Under the pieces are notes generated by a model that saw only the letters and a program-made list of their open reading frames with translations, ran no database searches and had not been told where the DNA came from. The position numbers and the translations under genes were made by a program. This document shows positions 15,724-24,749 of a DNA stretch of 64,000 bases, in pieces. Origin of the DNA: Actinomadura litoris (lineage in GTDB: Bacteria; Actinomycetota; Actinomycetes; Streptosporangiales; Streptosporangiaceae); NCBI RefSeq assembly GCF_009733595.1, contig NZ_WOFH01000007.1, forward strand, positions 388,403 through 452,402. Direction: 5' to 3'. The number at the start of each line of letters is the position of its first letter. Position 1 is the stretch's first letter.

Positions 15724-18700
15724 TCAGCTCTGCGCGGCGGCCATGACGGCCTCGTCGACGTCGCGCCCCTCGGCCTCGGCCTGGGCCATCGCGTCCAGGA
15801 CGCGCCGGTAGTCACGCGGCATGATCTTGGTGAAGCGGAGCGCGGCGGTGTCCCAGTCGGCCAGCAGCCGCGCCGCGACCCGCGACCCGGTCTCGGTGAG
15901 GTGCCGCGCCGCCAGCGTCCGGACGAACTCCAGGTCGGCCTCGTCGAGCGGCTCCAGGTCGACCATCTCGCCGTTGACCCGCTCGGGCACGAGGTCCAGG
16001 ACGTAGGCGATCCCGCCGGACATCCCCGCCGCGAGGTTGCGCCCCGTCCGGCCGAGGATGACCGCGCGGCCGCCGGTCATGTACTCGCAGGCGTGGTCGC
16101 CGACGCCCTCGACGACGGCGGTCGCGCCGGAGTTGCGGACGCAGAACCGCTCGCCGACGACGCCCCGGGCGAACAGCTCGCCCGAGGTCGCGCCGTACAG
16201 GATGACGTTGCCGCCGATGATCTGCTCCTCGGCCGCGAACGCCGAGCCCGGGTGCGGGCGCAGCGTCAGCCGCCCGCCCGACAGGCCCTTGCCGACGTAG
16301 TCGTTGGCGTCGCCGACGAGCCGCAGCGTGATCCCGCGCGGCACGAACGCGCCGAAGGAGTTGCCCGCCGAGCCGGTGAAGGTGACGTCGATGGTGTCGT
16401 CGGGCAGCCCGCCGCCGCCCCACGTCCGGGTCACCTCGTGGCCGAGCATCGTGCCGACCGTCCGGTTGACGTTGCGGATCGGCAGCTCCAGCCGCACCGC
16501 GTCACCGAACGCGATCGCGCCCTCGGCGAGCTGGATCAGCGTGTTGTCCAGGGCCTTCTCCAGGCCGTGGTCCTGCTCGGCGACGCGGTGCAGCGCCGCG
16601 CCGGGCGCCCGCTCGGGCGCGTGCAGGATCGGCGCGAGGTCGAGCCCGGCCGCCTTCCAGTGCTCGACGGCCTCGCGGGTGTCGAGCATCTCGACGCGCC
16701 CGACCGCCTCCTCCAGCGTCCGGAAGCCGAGCGCCGCGAGGTACTCGCGGACCTCCTCGGCGACGAACTCGAAGAAGTTGACGACGAACTCCGGCTTCCC
16801 GGCGAACCGCTCGCGCAGGACGGGGTTCTGCGTCGCGACGCCGACCGGGCAGGTGTCGAGGTGGCAGACCCGCATCATCACGCAGCCCGACACCACGAGC
16901 GGCGCGGTCGCGAAGCCGAACTCCTCGGCGCCGAGCAGCGCCGCGACGACCACGTCCCGGCCGGTCTTCATCTGCCCGTCGGCCTGCACGACGATCCGGT
17001 CGCGCAGCCCGTTCAGCAGCAGCGTCTGCTGGGTCTCGGCGAGGCCCAGCTCCCACGGCGCGCCCGCGTGCTTGAGCGAGGTGAGCGGCGAGGCGCCGGT
17101 GCCGCCGTCGTGCCCGGAGATCAGCACGACGTCGGCGTGCGCCTTGGACACCCCGGCCGCGACCGTCCCGACCCCGACCTCGGAGACGAGCTTGACGTGC
17201 ACCCGCGCCGCCGGGTTCGCGTTCTTCAGGTCGTGGATGAGCTGCGCGAGGTCCTCGATCGAGTAGATGTCGTGGTGCGGCGGCGGCGAGATCAGCCCGA
17301 CGCCCGGCGTGGAGTGCCGGGTCTTGGCGATCCACGGGTAGACCTTGTGGCCGGGGAGCTGGCCGCCCTCGCCGGGCTTGGCGCCCTGCGCCATCTTGAT
17401 CTGGATGTCGTCGGCGTTGGTGAGGTACTCGGAGGTGACGCCGAACCGGCCGGAGGCGACCTGCTTGATCGCACTGCGGCGCAGGTCGCCGTTCTCGTCC
17501 GGGACGAAGCGGGACGGGTCCTCCCCGCCCTCGCCGGTGTTGGACTTGCCGCCGAGCCGGTTCATCGCGATCGCGAGCGTCTCGTGCGCCTCGGCCGAGA
17601 TCGAGCCGTAGGACATCGCGCCGGTGGAGAACCGCTTGACGATCTCCGATACCGGCTCGACCTCCTCGATCGGCACCGGCGGCCGCTCGCCCTCGCGGAG
17701 CCGGAACAGGCCCCGCAGCGTCATCAGCCGCCCGGCCTGCGAGTCGACCCCGGAGGTGTACTCCTTGAAGATCTCGTACCGGCGGGTGCGGGTCGCGTGC
17801 TGGAGCTTGAACACCGTGTCCGGGTCGAACAGGTGCGGCTCGCCCTCGCGGCGCCACTGGTACTCGCCGCCGACCTCCAGCGTGCGGTGCGCGGGCTCGT
17901 TGCCGCCCGCCGGGTAGGCGCGGCGGTGCCGCGCGGCGACCTCGCGGGCGAGCACGTCGAAGCCGACGCCGCCGAGCCGGGACGTCGTCCCGGTGAAGCA
18001 GCGCGCCACCACGTCCGCGCCGAGCCCGATCGCCTCGAAGATCTGCGCGCCGGTGTAGGACGCGACCGTGGACACGCCCATCTTCGACATGACCTTCAGG
18101 ACACCCTTGCCGTAGGCCTTCACGAGGTTGCGGACGGCCCGTCCGGACGGCACGCCCTCGATCGCGCCGCCGCGGACGAGGTCCTCGACGGTCTCGATGG
18201 CCAGGTAGGGGTTGATCGCGGACGCGCCGTACCCGATCAGCAGCGCCATGTGGTGGCACTCGCGGGCCTCGCCGGTCTCGATCACGAGGCCGACCCGGGT
18301 GCGGGTCTTCTCCCGGATCAGGTGGTGGTGGACGGCGCCGGTGAGCAGCAGCGACGGGATCGCGGCGCGGGCGGAGTCGGCGCCGCGGTCCGACAGCACG
18401 ATGATCCGCGCGCCGGCGTCGATGGCCCGGCTCACCTCGGAGTTGATCTCCGCCAGGCGCGCCTCCAGCGCCGCTCCCCCGCCGGCGACGTCGTACAGGC
18501 CGTGCACGACGTGGGCGTGCAGGTGCGGCAGCGAGCCCTCGTCGTCGATGTGGATGATCTTGGAGAGCTCGTCGTTGTCGAGGATCGGGGTCGGCAGCAC
18601 GAGCCGCCGGCACGAGTCCGGGCCGGGCTCCAGGAGGTTGCCCTCCGGCCCGAGCGTGGACTGGAGCGAGGTGACGAGCTCCTCGCGGATCGCGTCCAGC

Positions 18701-20283
18701 GGCGGGTTCGTGACCTGCGCGAACAGCTGCTTGAAGTAGTCGAACAGCAGCCTCGGACGCTGCGAGAGCACCGCGACCGGGGTGTCGGTGCCCATCGAGC
18801 CGATCGGCTCCGCGCCCGTCCGCGCCATCGGCGACAGGATGACGCGCTGCTCCTCCAGCGTGTAGCCGAACGTCTGCTGGCGCTTGACGAGCGTCTCGTG
18901 CGTCGGGATCTCCCGCTCGCGCTGCGGCAGCTCCTCGAACCGGACGAGGCCCTCGTGCAGCCACCGGCCGTAGGGGTGCTCGGCGGCCAGCTCGGCCTTG
19001 ACCTCGTCGTCCTCGACGATCCGCCCCGCCTCGGTGTCGATCAGGAAGATCTTGCCGGGCTGCAGGCGGCCCTTGCGGACGACCTTGGCGGAGGGGATGT
19101 CCAGCACCCCGGCCTCGCTCGCCAGCACGACCAGGCCGTCGTCGGTCACCCAGTAGCGGCCGGGGCGCAGGCCGTTGCGGTCCAGCACGGCGCCCGCGAG
19201 CGTCCCGTCGGTGAAGCTGACGCTGGCCGGGCCGTCCCACGCCTCCATGAGCGTCGAGTGGAACTCATAGAACGCGCGGCGCTCGGCGTCCATCTCCGCG
19301 TGGTTCTCCCACGCCTCGGGGATCATCATCAGCACCGCGTGCGGCAGCGACCGGCCGCCCAGGTGCAGCAGCTCCAGGCACTCGTCGAAGGAGGCCGTGT
19401 CGCTCGCCTCGATGTCGATCACCGGGAAGATCCGGGACAGGTCGCCGGGGATCAGGTCGGAGGCCAGCAGCGCCTCGCGGGCGCGCATCCAGTTCCGGTT
19501 GCCCTTCACCGTGTTGATCTCGCCGTTGTGGGCGATGAACCGGTACGGGTGGGCCAGCTCCCAGGCCGGGAACGTGTTGGTCGAGAAGCGCGAGTGGACC
19601 AGCGCGATCGCGCTGGTGAAGCGGGGGTCGGACAGGTCGGGGAAGAACGGCTGGAGCTGCGGGGTCGTCAGCATCCCCTTGTAGACCATCGTCCGGCTGG
19701 ACAGGCTCGGGAAGTAGACCGGCGCGTCCTGCTCGGCGCGCTCGCGCATGCAGAAGACGGCACGGTCCAGCTCCAGGCCCGCCTTCCCCTCGTGCGGGCC
19801 GCCGGCGGCGGGCGCCACGAAGAGCTGGGCGAAGTGCGGCATGACCCGCCGCGCGGCGGGGCCGGTGAAGTCGGGGTCGTAGGGCAGCTCGCGCCAGCCG
19901 AGGACCGTCAGGCCCTCCTCCGCGCAGAGCGCCGCCACCTGCGCGACGGCGGCCTCGCGCTCCTCGCGGCCCGCGGGCAGGAACGCCAGTCCGGCGGCGT
20001 ACCGGCCCGGCTCGGGCAGCGCGAAGTCGCAGACCTCGCGCAGGAACGCGTCGGGGATCTGGACGAGGATGCCGACGCCGTCCCCGTCGTCGGGCTCGGC
20101 GCCGACGGCCCCGCGGTGGTCCAGGTTCCGCAGGACGGTCAGCGCGTTCTGGACGATGTCGTGGCTCTTGCGTCCGTGCAGGTCGGCGACGATGCCGACG
20201 CCGCATGCGTCGTGCTCGTTCGCCGGGTCGTAGAGCCCCTGGGAATGGGGGCGGCCCGGTGGTGTGAGGGCAGCAGAAGCCAT
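15724..20283 (-). CDS. gltB: Glutamate synthase large subunit
   Basis: This is the alpha subunit of GOGAT, 1519 residues, a normal length. It has an N-terminal class II glutaminase domain whose propeptide should be removed to expose Cys27 (EHDACGVGI). The central domain, the FMN/2-oxoglutarate synthase domain and a 3Fe-4S cluster region (VCHLDTCPVG) follow. The C-terminal beta-helix contains GGNVILYGATSGELFARG. GGGAGGG lies just ahead of the ATG. A 324-base leader region upstream (20284-20607) holds candidate operators and no gene. It forms an operon with gltD. Confidence 0.97.
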   Translation of the reverse strand: MASAALTPPGRPHSQGLYDPANEHDACGVGIVADLHGRKSHDIVQNALTVLRNLDHRGAVGAEPDDGDGVGILVQIPDAFLREVCDFALPEPGRYAAGLAFLPAGREEREAAVAQVAALCAEEGLTVLGWRELPYDPDFTGPAARRVMPHFAQLFVAPAAGGPHEGKAGLELDRAVFCMRERAEQDAPVYFPSLSSRTMVYKGMLTTPQLQPFFPDLSDPRFTSAIALVHSRFSTNTFPAWELAHPYRFIAHNGEINTVKGNRNWMRAREALLASDLIPGDLSRIFPVIDIEASDTASFDECLELLHLGGRSLPHAVLMMIPEAWENHAEMDAERRAFYEFHSTLMEAWDGPASVSFTDGTLAGAVLDRNGLRPGRYWVTDDGLVVLASEAGVLDIPSAKVVRKGRLQPGKIFLIDTEAGRIVEDDEVKAELAAEHPYGRWLHEGLVRFEELPQREREIPTHETLVKRQQTFGYTLEEQRVILSPMARTGAEPIGSMGTDTPVAVLSQRPRLLFDYFKQLFAQVTNPPLDAIREELVTSLQSTLGPEGNLLEPGPDSCRRLVLPTPILDNDELSKIIHIDDEGSLPHLHAHVVHGLYDVAGGGAALEARLAEINSEVSRAIDAGARIIVLSDRGADSARAAIPSLLLTGAVHHHLIREKTRTRVGLVIETGEARECHHMALLIGYGASAINPYLAIETVEDLVRGGAIEGVPSGRAVRNLVKAYGKGVLKVMSKMGVSTVASYTGAQIFEAIGLGADVVARCFTGTTSRLGGVGFDVLAREVAARHRRAYPAGGNEPAHRTLEVGGEYQWRREGEPHLFDPDTVFKLQHATRTRRYEIFKEYTSGVDSQAGRLMTLRGLFRLREGERPPVPIEEVEPVSEIVKRFSTGAMSYGSISAEAHETLAIAMNRLGGKSNTGEGGEDPSRFVPDENGDLRRSAIKQVASGRFGVTSEYLTNADDIQIKMAQGAKPGEGGQLPGHKVYPWIAKTRHSTPGVGLISPPPHHDIYSIEDLAQLIHDLKNANPAARVHVKLVSEVGVGTVAAGVSKAHADVVLISGHDGGTGASPLTSLKHAGAPWELGLAETQQTLLLNGLRDRIVVQADGQMKTGRDVVVAALLGAEEFGFATAPLVVSGCVMMRVCHLDTCPVGVATQNPVLRERFAGKPEFVVNFFEFVAEEVREYLAALGFRTLEEAVGRVEMLDTREAVEHWKAAGLDLAPILHAPERAPGAALHRVAEQDHGLEKALDNTLIQLAEGAIAFGDAVRLELPIRNVNRTVGTMLGHEVTRTWGGGGLPDDTIDVTFTGSAGNSFGAFVPRGITLRLVGDANDYVGKGLSGGRLTLRPHPGSAFAAEEQIIGGNVILYGATSGELFARGVVGERFCVRNSGATAVVEGVGDHACEYMTGGRAVILGRTGRNLAAGMSGGIAYVLDLVPERVNGEMVDLEPLDEADLEFVRTLAARHLTETGSRVAARLLADWDTAALRFTKIMPRDYRRVLDAMAQAEAEGRDVDEAVMAAAQS

Positions 20284-20380
20284 CGACCCTCCCGTCGTCG
20301 TCGTGTCGGTTCACTGCTTCGGTGTCAGTGCAGACCGGGACGACGTTGGCCCTGCTGCGGTGAGATGACATTACAGCACT

Positions 20381-20398
20381 GTCGGGATCATGCCCGAC
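20381..20398. promoter_or_regulatory. Inverted repeat in the gltB promoter region
   Basis: GTCGGG and CCCGAC flank a 6-base spacer (20381-20398), about 100 bases before the gltB start. A TAATGT -10-like element lies just downstream on the minus strand, so the repeat would cover the -35 region. It is a candidate operator. Confidence 0.4.
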
Positions 20399-20451
20399 TA
20401 CACCGGATCGCGAAACTTCTCCGCGCTCATCGGCTGTGCGACATCTCTGAG

Positions 20452-20463
20452 TGGTTTAGACCA
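20452..20463. promoter_or_regulatory. DasR-like operator upstream of gltB
   Basis: TGGTTTAGACCA differs from the palindromic consensus TGGTCTAGACCA at one position. It lies 169 bases before the gltB start, between gltB and the stop of the gene upstream of it, and so can only serve gltB. Confidence 0.45.
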
Positions 20464-20607
20464 GGATAGCCGGAGGCCCCGCCGGGACAGGGCATCCGAT
20501 CCCGGTGAAAATCATCACCGGGGAGGGATGTTTACCGGCGGGAGGCAGAGAGTTGCTCAGAGTGGCCGGTCGGCTTCTCTCTGAAGGCGCGGGTGAGTCG
20601 GGGCGGG

Positions 20608-21771
20608 TCAGCGGGGGGCGCGGGCCGCCCGGCCGAGGACCGCCGGGGCCTTGCCGCCCTCGATCAGCAGCGACAGCAGCGTCTCGTCGCGCTCGTCGCC
20701 GCCGCCGTCCAGCCGCTGCGCCCAGGACACGACCGCGAAGTGGCCCATCGCGAGGCCCCGCGCCATCCCGAAGCCCTGGCCGAACGCGCCGAGCGGCCCG
20801 GTCGCGGCCGGCGGCCGGACGAAGCCGCCGCCGCGCGTGCGGTCGAGCAGCCCCACGAACCGGTCGGCGTCGGCGGAACCGGCCAGGTTGAACACCGCGA
20901 CGGCCATGCCGTAGGCCCGCTCGCCCCGGCCCGTGCTCGCGTACAGGCCCCGCGCCGCCTGCGTGCAGCCGCCGCGCCGCAGGTCGGCGGCGACGGTGGC
21001 GCCCCAGACGGCGGCGGCGCAGTCGCCGTCCAGCCGTTTGGTACGCAGAGTCAACTTCGCGTCACTGTCGGGTACCGAAACTGTCGCCGCCGAGGGCGGG
21101 AACGCCTCGCCGGCCGTCAGCGGCCCCGCGTCGGACGTGCGCGCGGCGATCCCCGCGTAGGCGGCGGACGTCGGCGAGCTGGAGTAGGACGTCGGCGAGG
21201 GTCCGCTCCCCGCCGGACGGCCGATGACCGCGGCGGGCGCGTGGGTCGGGACCGGGTCGTCGCCGCCGCGCAGCAGGACCACGGCGCCCAGCCCGACGAT
21301 CACCACCGCGCCGAGCGCGCCCGCGGCCCCGAAGTAGGCGCGGGACCCGAGCGCGGCGCGCGGGCGCCGGGCCGATCCGGGGTCGCCGCCGGAGGCGGCG
21401 GGGCGGCGGGGCGTGCGGGAGCCTCCGCGCCCGGAGGGGCGCTTGCGCCCCTTGGCGGGACGCCGCGTCTCGCGCGGCGCCTCGGCGTACACGGGTTCCT
21501 GGTACGCCTGGTCCTGATACGCCTGGTCCTGATAGGGCGCGTCGTCGTAGGGCGCCTCGTAGCCGGCGGGGTCCTGGTAGGGGACCTCCGGACGGGGGAC
21601 CTCGGGGCGCGGGGCGGGGCGGGGGCGCCGGCCGGGGCGGCCCTGCCCGGCGCCGCGGGGCGCGGCGGACCGGCCGGACGTGCGGCGCGGGGCCGCCCGC
21701 CCGCGGCCGGAGCGGCTCACCGGGGCTCGGCGGGGACCGCCCTCGCGGCGGCCCGGGTCATCGGAGTCCAC
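20608..21771 (-). CDS. Membrane-anchored hypothetical protein with Pro/Tyr/Gln-rich cytoplasmic tail
   Basis: This 387-residue protein is predicted to have a long Arg/Pro/Gly-rich N-terminus with a short YQDQAYQDQAYQE repeat (about 80-95). One membrane segment follows (GAAGALGAVVIVGLGAVVLL, about 148-167), then an extracytoplasmic domain. That domain contains DGDCAAAVWGATVAADLRRGGCTQAARGLY and shares the pattern C-x5-WGA-x4-DL-x3-GCTQ-x2-RG-x-Y with the next gene, marking them as paralogs. The two Cys probably form a disulfide. I do not recognise the domain by name; a cell-envelope or signalling role is only a guess. Confidence 0.7.
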   Translation of the reverse strand: MDSDDPGRREGGPRRAPVSRSGRGRAAPRRTSGRSAAPRGAGQGRPGRRPRPAPRPEVPRPEVPYQDPAGYEAPYDDAPYQDQAYQDQAYQEPVYAEAPRETRRPAKGRKRPSGRGGSRTPRRPAASGGDPGSARRPRAALGSRAYFGAAGALGAVVIVGLGAVVLLRGGDDPVPTHAPAAVIGRPAGSGPSPTSYSSSPTSAAYAGIAARTSDAGPLTAGEAFPPSAATVSVPDSDAKLTLRTKRLDGDCAAAVWGATVAADLRRGGCTQAARGLYASTGRGERAYGMAVAVFNLAGSADADRFVGLLDRTRGGGFVRPPAATGPLGAFGQGFGMARGLAMGHFAVVSWAQRLDGGGDERDETLLSLLIEGGKAPAVLGRAARAPR

Positions 21772-21835
21772 GACCGCGCAGACTACAACCCGCGGGGCCG
21801 TGCCGCGCGAGGCCGCGCCAGGGGCCGCCGCCGGG

Positions 21836-22645
21836 TCACGGCCGCTTCCCGCCGCCGGTCCCGCCGCCGACCAGGTCGAGGCGTCCCCACACGAAGTCGG
21901 CGGGCTTCTCGATGACCAGGCTCACATCGATCATCTCGTTGAGCGAGGCGGGCTGGACGCCGCCGGCCCGCTCCACCCAGGTGATCACCACGTAGTGGCC
22001 GTAGGTCTTGGCGTAGGCGGCGCTGAACCCGGCACCGAACTCGGGGACGCCGGGCGGGTTCAGCGGCCGCACCCAGCCCGCGCCGGTGGCCCGGTCGAGG
22101 TCGCGCTGGACCTGCTTCACGCCCTCCTCGTCGGCCATGTTGATCGCGATGAACTGGCCGACGTACTTCTTGTCCGAGCTGACGTAGGCGCCGCGCACGA
22201 TCTGCGTGCAGCCGAGCTTGGCGAGGTCGCCCTGGAGCCGGGCGCCCCAGGTGGCGCTCTTGCAGTCGGAGGTCACGTTGGAGGCGCCCAGCGTGAAGGT
22301 GTACTTGCCCGAGGTGAGCCTCTTGGCGTCGCCGCCGAGCGCCTCGCCCTCGCTGACGGGGCGCTTGTCGGCCTGCCGCGAGGCGATCGCGGTGAAGCCC
22401 TCGCCGCTGAAGTCGGGCGTGTAGGCGGTCGGCAGGACGTCGCGCGGCGCCTTGCCGCCGTCCCCGCCGCCGCCGAGCAGCAGCACGGCGGCGATCGCGA
22501 CCACCACCGCGACCAGCGCGGCCGCCCCGCCGTACAGCAGCTTGCGGTTCGGGGGCTTGCGGCCGGGCTTGTCCGCGGGCCAGAAGTCCCGTCCGCCCTC
22601 GCCGGGGGCCTGCTGGGGGGAACCGGTGTCACGAGCCTCGATCAC
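21836..22645 (-). CDS. Membrane-anchored hypothetical protein, paralog of the neighbouring gene
   Basis: This 269-residue protein starts from GTG 22645, chosen because residues upstream look non-coding and GGGG precedes it. It has a short basic cytoplasmic N-terminus and one membrane segment (LVAVVVAIAAVLLLGG, about 42-57). The extracytoplasmic domain carries SDCKSATWGARLQGDLAKLGCTQIVRGAYVS, matching the same region of the downstream gene. The later GHYVVITWVERAGG also aligns with GHFAVVSWAQRLDGG in the paralog. The two genes are 64 bases apart in the same direction. Function is unknown. Confidence 0.75.
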   Translation of the reverse strand: MIEARDTGSPQQAPGEGGRDFWPADKPGRKPPNRKLLYGGAAALVAVVVAIAAVLLLGGGGDGGKAPRDVLPTAYTPDFSGEGFTAIASRQADKRPVSEGEALGGDAKRLTSGKYTFTLGASNVTSDCKSATWGARLQGDLAKLGCTQIVRGAYVSSDKKYVGQFIAINMADEEGVKQVQRDLDRATGAGWVRPLNPPGVPEFGAGFSAAYAKTYGHYVVITWVERAGGVQPASLNEMIDVSLVIEKPADFVWGRLDLVGGGTGGGKRP

Positions 22646-22726
22646 GCCCCGGAGCTTAGCGGTCCGCACCGCCCCCGCGTGGCCAAAAGGGCGTTTCATC
22701 CGGGTTCTTTGGCACCGTCCACCGGG

Positions 22727-23449
22727 CTAGAGGCCGTTGGCGCCGATCAGCGCGCCGACCCCGTAGGTGATCGCCGCCGCGGCGCCGCCGAACGCGAGCT
22801 GCCGGAACCCCCCGTACCACCAGGCGCGGGAGGTCACCCGCGACACCAGCGCCCCCGCGCAGAACAGCCCGAGCGCCGCGAGCACGGCGGCGGGCCACAG
22901 CGAGGAGGCGCCCAGCAGGTAGGGCAGCACGGGCAGCAGCGCGCCCACCGCGAACGACAGGAACGACGACCCGGCCGCCAGCACCGGCGAGGGCAGGTCG
23001 CCCGGGGTCACCCCGAGCTCCTCCCGGGTGTGGACCTCCAGCGCCTCGTCGGGGTCGCGGGACAGCTGCCGGGCGACCTCGGCGGCCGTCGCCGGGTCGA
23101 CGCCGCGCGCCTCGAAGACCTCCGCCAGCTCCCGCTCCTCGGCCGCCGGGTGCCGGGCCAGCTCCAGCCGCTCCACCTCGATCTCGGCCTGCGCCAGCTC
23201 GCTCTGGGACGCGACGGAGACGTACTCCCCCGCCGCCATCGAGAACGCGCCCGCCGCGAGCCCGGCCAGCCCCGCCAGCAGGACCACCTTCTGGCCGCCC
23301 TGCCCGCCCGCCATGCCCGCGATCAGCGCGAAGTTGGACACCAGGCCGTCCATCGCGCCGAACACCGCGGGCCGCAGCCAGCCGCCGCTGACGTCGCGGT
23401 GCTGGTGGTGGTTCTCCGGGGTCCGGCTGCCGGTTCGCTCGCTGGTCAC
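22727..23449 (-). CDS. VIT1/CCC1 family iron/manganese transporter
   Basis: This 240-residue membrane protein is related to vacuolar iron transporter VIT1 and yeast Ccc1, which move Fe2+ or Mn2+ out of the cytosol. The first segment with RPAVFGAMDGLVSNFALIAG and the following MAAGEYVSVASQSEL are family signatures. A cytoplasmic Glu-rich stretch (about 85-130: EIEVERLELARHPAAEERELAEVFEARG) matches the metal-binding helices. Three to four further membrane segments fill the C-terminal half. It lies 23 bases after lgt is read out; coupling is not obvious. Direction of transport is inferred from the family. Confidence 0.9.
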   Translation of the reverse strand: MTSERTGSRTPENHHQHRDVSGGWLRPAVFGAMDGLVSNFALIAGMAGGQGGQKVVLLAGLAGLAAGAFSMAAGEYVSVASQSELAQAEIEVERLELARHPAAEERELAEVFEARGVDPATAAEVARQLSRDPDEALEVHTREELGVTPGDLPSPVLAAGSSFLSFAVGALLPVLPYLLGASSLWPAAVLAALGLFCAGALVSRVTSRAWWYGGFRQLAFGGAAAAITYGVGALIGANGL

Positions 23450-23472
23450 CTCGCCGCCGGACCCCTTCGCGT

Positions 23473-24738
23473 CTACTTCCCGTCCTTGACGGGCTCCCCC
23501 TTCGCCGCGTCCTCGGACGCGGCGGCGTCGTCGCCGTCATTGTCCCCGGGCTCGCCGTCCGCCGCGCCGGCGGGGTCCTGCCCGGCGCCCTTCGCGCCCT
23601 TCGCGCCCTTCTCCGCGTCCTGCCCGCCCTCGGGGGCGTCCTCGGGCCCGTCCTCGGCCTCGGCGGGCTCGGGGGCTTCCTCGGACGTCTCGTCCCTGGG
23701 AGCCTCCGGCTCGCCGCTTTCGGGCTCCGGTCCGGGCTCGGGCTCGCCCGCCTCGGCCTCCGGCTCGTCCGGCTCCTCGGCGGGCCCCTCGTCCTTCGCC
23801 TCGGGCTCGTCCTTCGCCCCGGGCTCGGCCTCCGGCTCCGGCTCCCCCTCGGGCTCCGCCCCTCCACCGGACGGGGCGTCCGCGGGCTCCTGCCCGACGG
23901 CCTCCACGCCGGTGCGGCCGCGGGCCAGGTAGAGGTAGGCGACCGCGCCCACGAAGACGACGATCGAGGTCCAGTCGTTCAGCCGCATGCCGAGGAAGTG
24001 GTGGGCGTCGTCGATGCGCAGCGCCTCGATCCAGAACCGCCCGACGGTGTAGGCGGCGACGTACAGGAAGAACGCGCGCCCGTGCGTGAGCTTGAATTTC
24101 CGGTCGGCCCAGATCACGAGGACCGCGACCCCGATGCACCACAGGAACTCGTACAGGAACGTCGGGTGGTAGGTCGCGACGTCGGCGTACTTCGGGTCGA
24201 GCGGGGCGAGGCCGCCGTCCGACAGCCGGGGCCGCTGCTCCCGGTCGATCTTGAGGGCCCAGAAGGTGTCGAGCGGCCGCCCGTACAGCTCCTGGTTCCA
24301 GTAGTTGCCCCAGCGGCCGATCGCCTGGCCGAGCGCGAGCCCCGGCGCGACCGCGTCGCCGAGCGCCAGCACCGAGATGCCCCGGCGGCGGCAGCCGATG
24401 ATCGCGCCGACCGCGCCGAGGACGACGGCGCCCCAGATGCCGAGGCCGCCCTTCCAGATCTCCAGCGCGTGCGCGGGCTCGCCGTTCTCCCCGAAGTAGC
24501 GCTGGTAGTCGGTGATCACGTGGTAGAGCCGCCCGCCGACCAGGCCGAACGGGACGGCCCACACCGCCACGTCCACGATCACGCCGGGCGCGCCGCCCTT
24601 GGCCGCCCAGCGCCGCTCGCCGAGCCAGACCGCGACGACGATACCGATGATGATCATGATCGCGTACGCGCGGATCGGTACGGGCCCGAGGTGCCAGACG
24701 CCCTGGGACGGGCTCGGGATGAAGGCGAGCGGCTGCAT
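23473..24738 (-). CDS. lgt: Prolipoprotein diacylglyceryl transferase with long acidic tail
   Basis: This enzyme transfers diacylglycerol from phosphatidylglycerol to the lipobox Cys of prolipoproteins in the membrane, the first step of lipoprotein maturation. The catalytic domain is residues 1-275. It includes VPIRAYAIMIIIGIVVA, VGGRLYHVITDY, the signature GQAIGRWGNYWNQELYGRP and HPTFLYEFLW. Beyond residue 280 a tail of about 140 residues of Glu, Pro, Ala, Gly and Asp has no fold, making the protein 421 residues versus about 270-300 usually. It lies 11 bases downstream of a DsbA-like gene. Several lipoproteins in this window are its likely substrates. Confidence 0.95.
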   Translation of the reverse strand: MQPLAFIPSPSQGVWHLGPVPIRAYAIMIIIGIVVAVWLGERRWAAKGGAPGVIVDVAVWAVPFGLVGGRLYHVITDYQRYFGENGEPAHALEIWKGGLGIWGAVVLGAVGAIIGCRRRGISVLALGDAVAPGLALGQAIGRWGNYWNQELYGRPLDTFWALKIDREQRPRLSDGGLAPLDPKYADVATYHPTFLYEFLWCIGVAVLVIWADRKFKLTHGRAFFLYVAAYTVGRFWIEALRIDDAHHFLGMRLNDWTSIVVFVGAVAYLYLARGRTGVEAVGQEPADAPSGGGAEPEGEPEPEAEPGAKDEPEAKDEGPAEEPDEPEAEAGEPEPGPEPESGEPEAPRDETSEEAPEPAEAEDGPEDAPEGGQDAEKGAKGAKGAGQDPAGAADGEPGDNDGDDAAASEDAAKGEPVKDGK

Positions 24739-24749
24739 GGGCGTGAACG

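Noticed and set aside
14320..20469. A 2049-codon open frame on the plus strand opposite gltDB
   Set aside because: It covers two canonical genes on the other strand and shows only biased Arg/Ala/Val/Asp composition. No protein family is recognisable.
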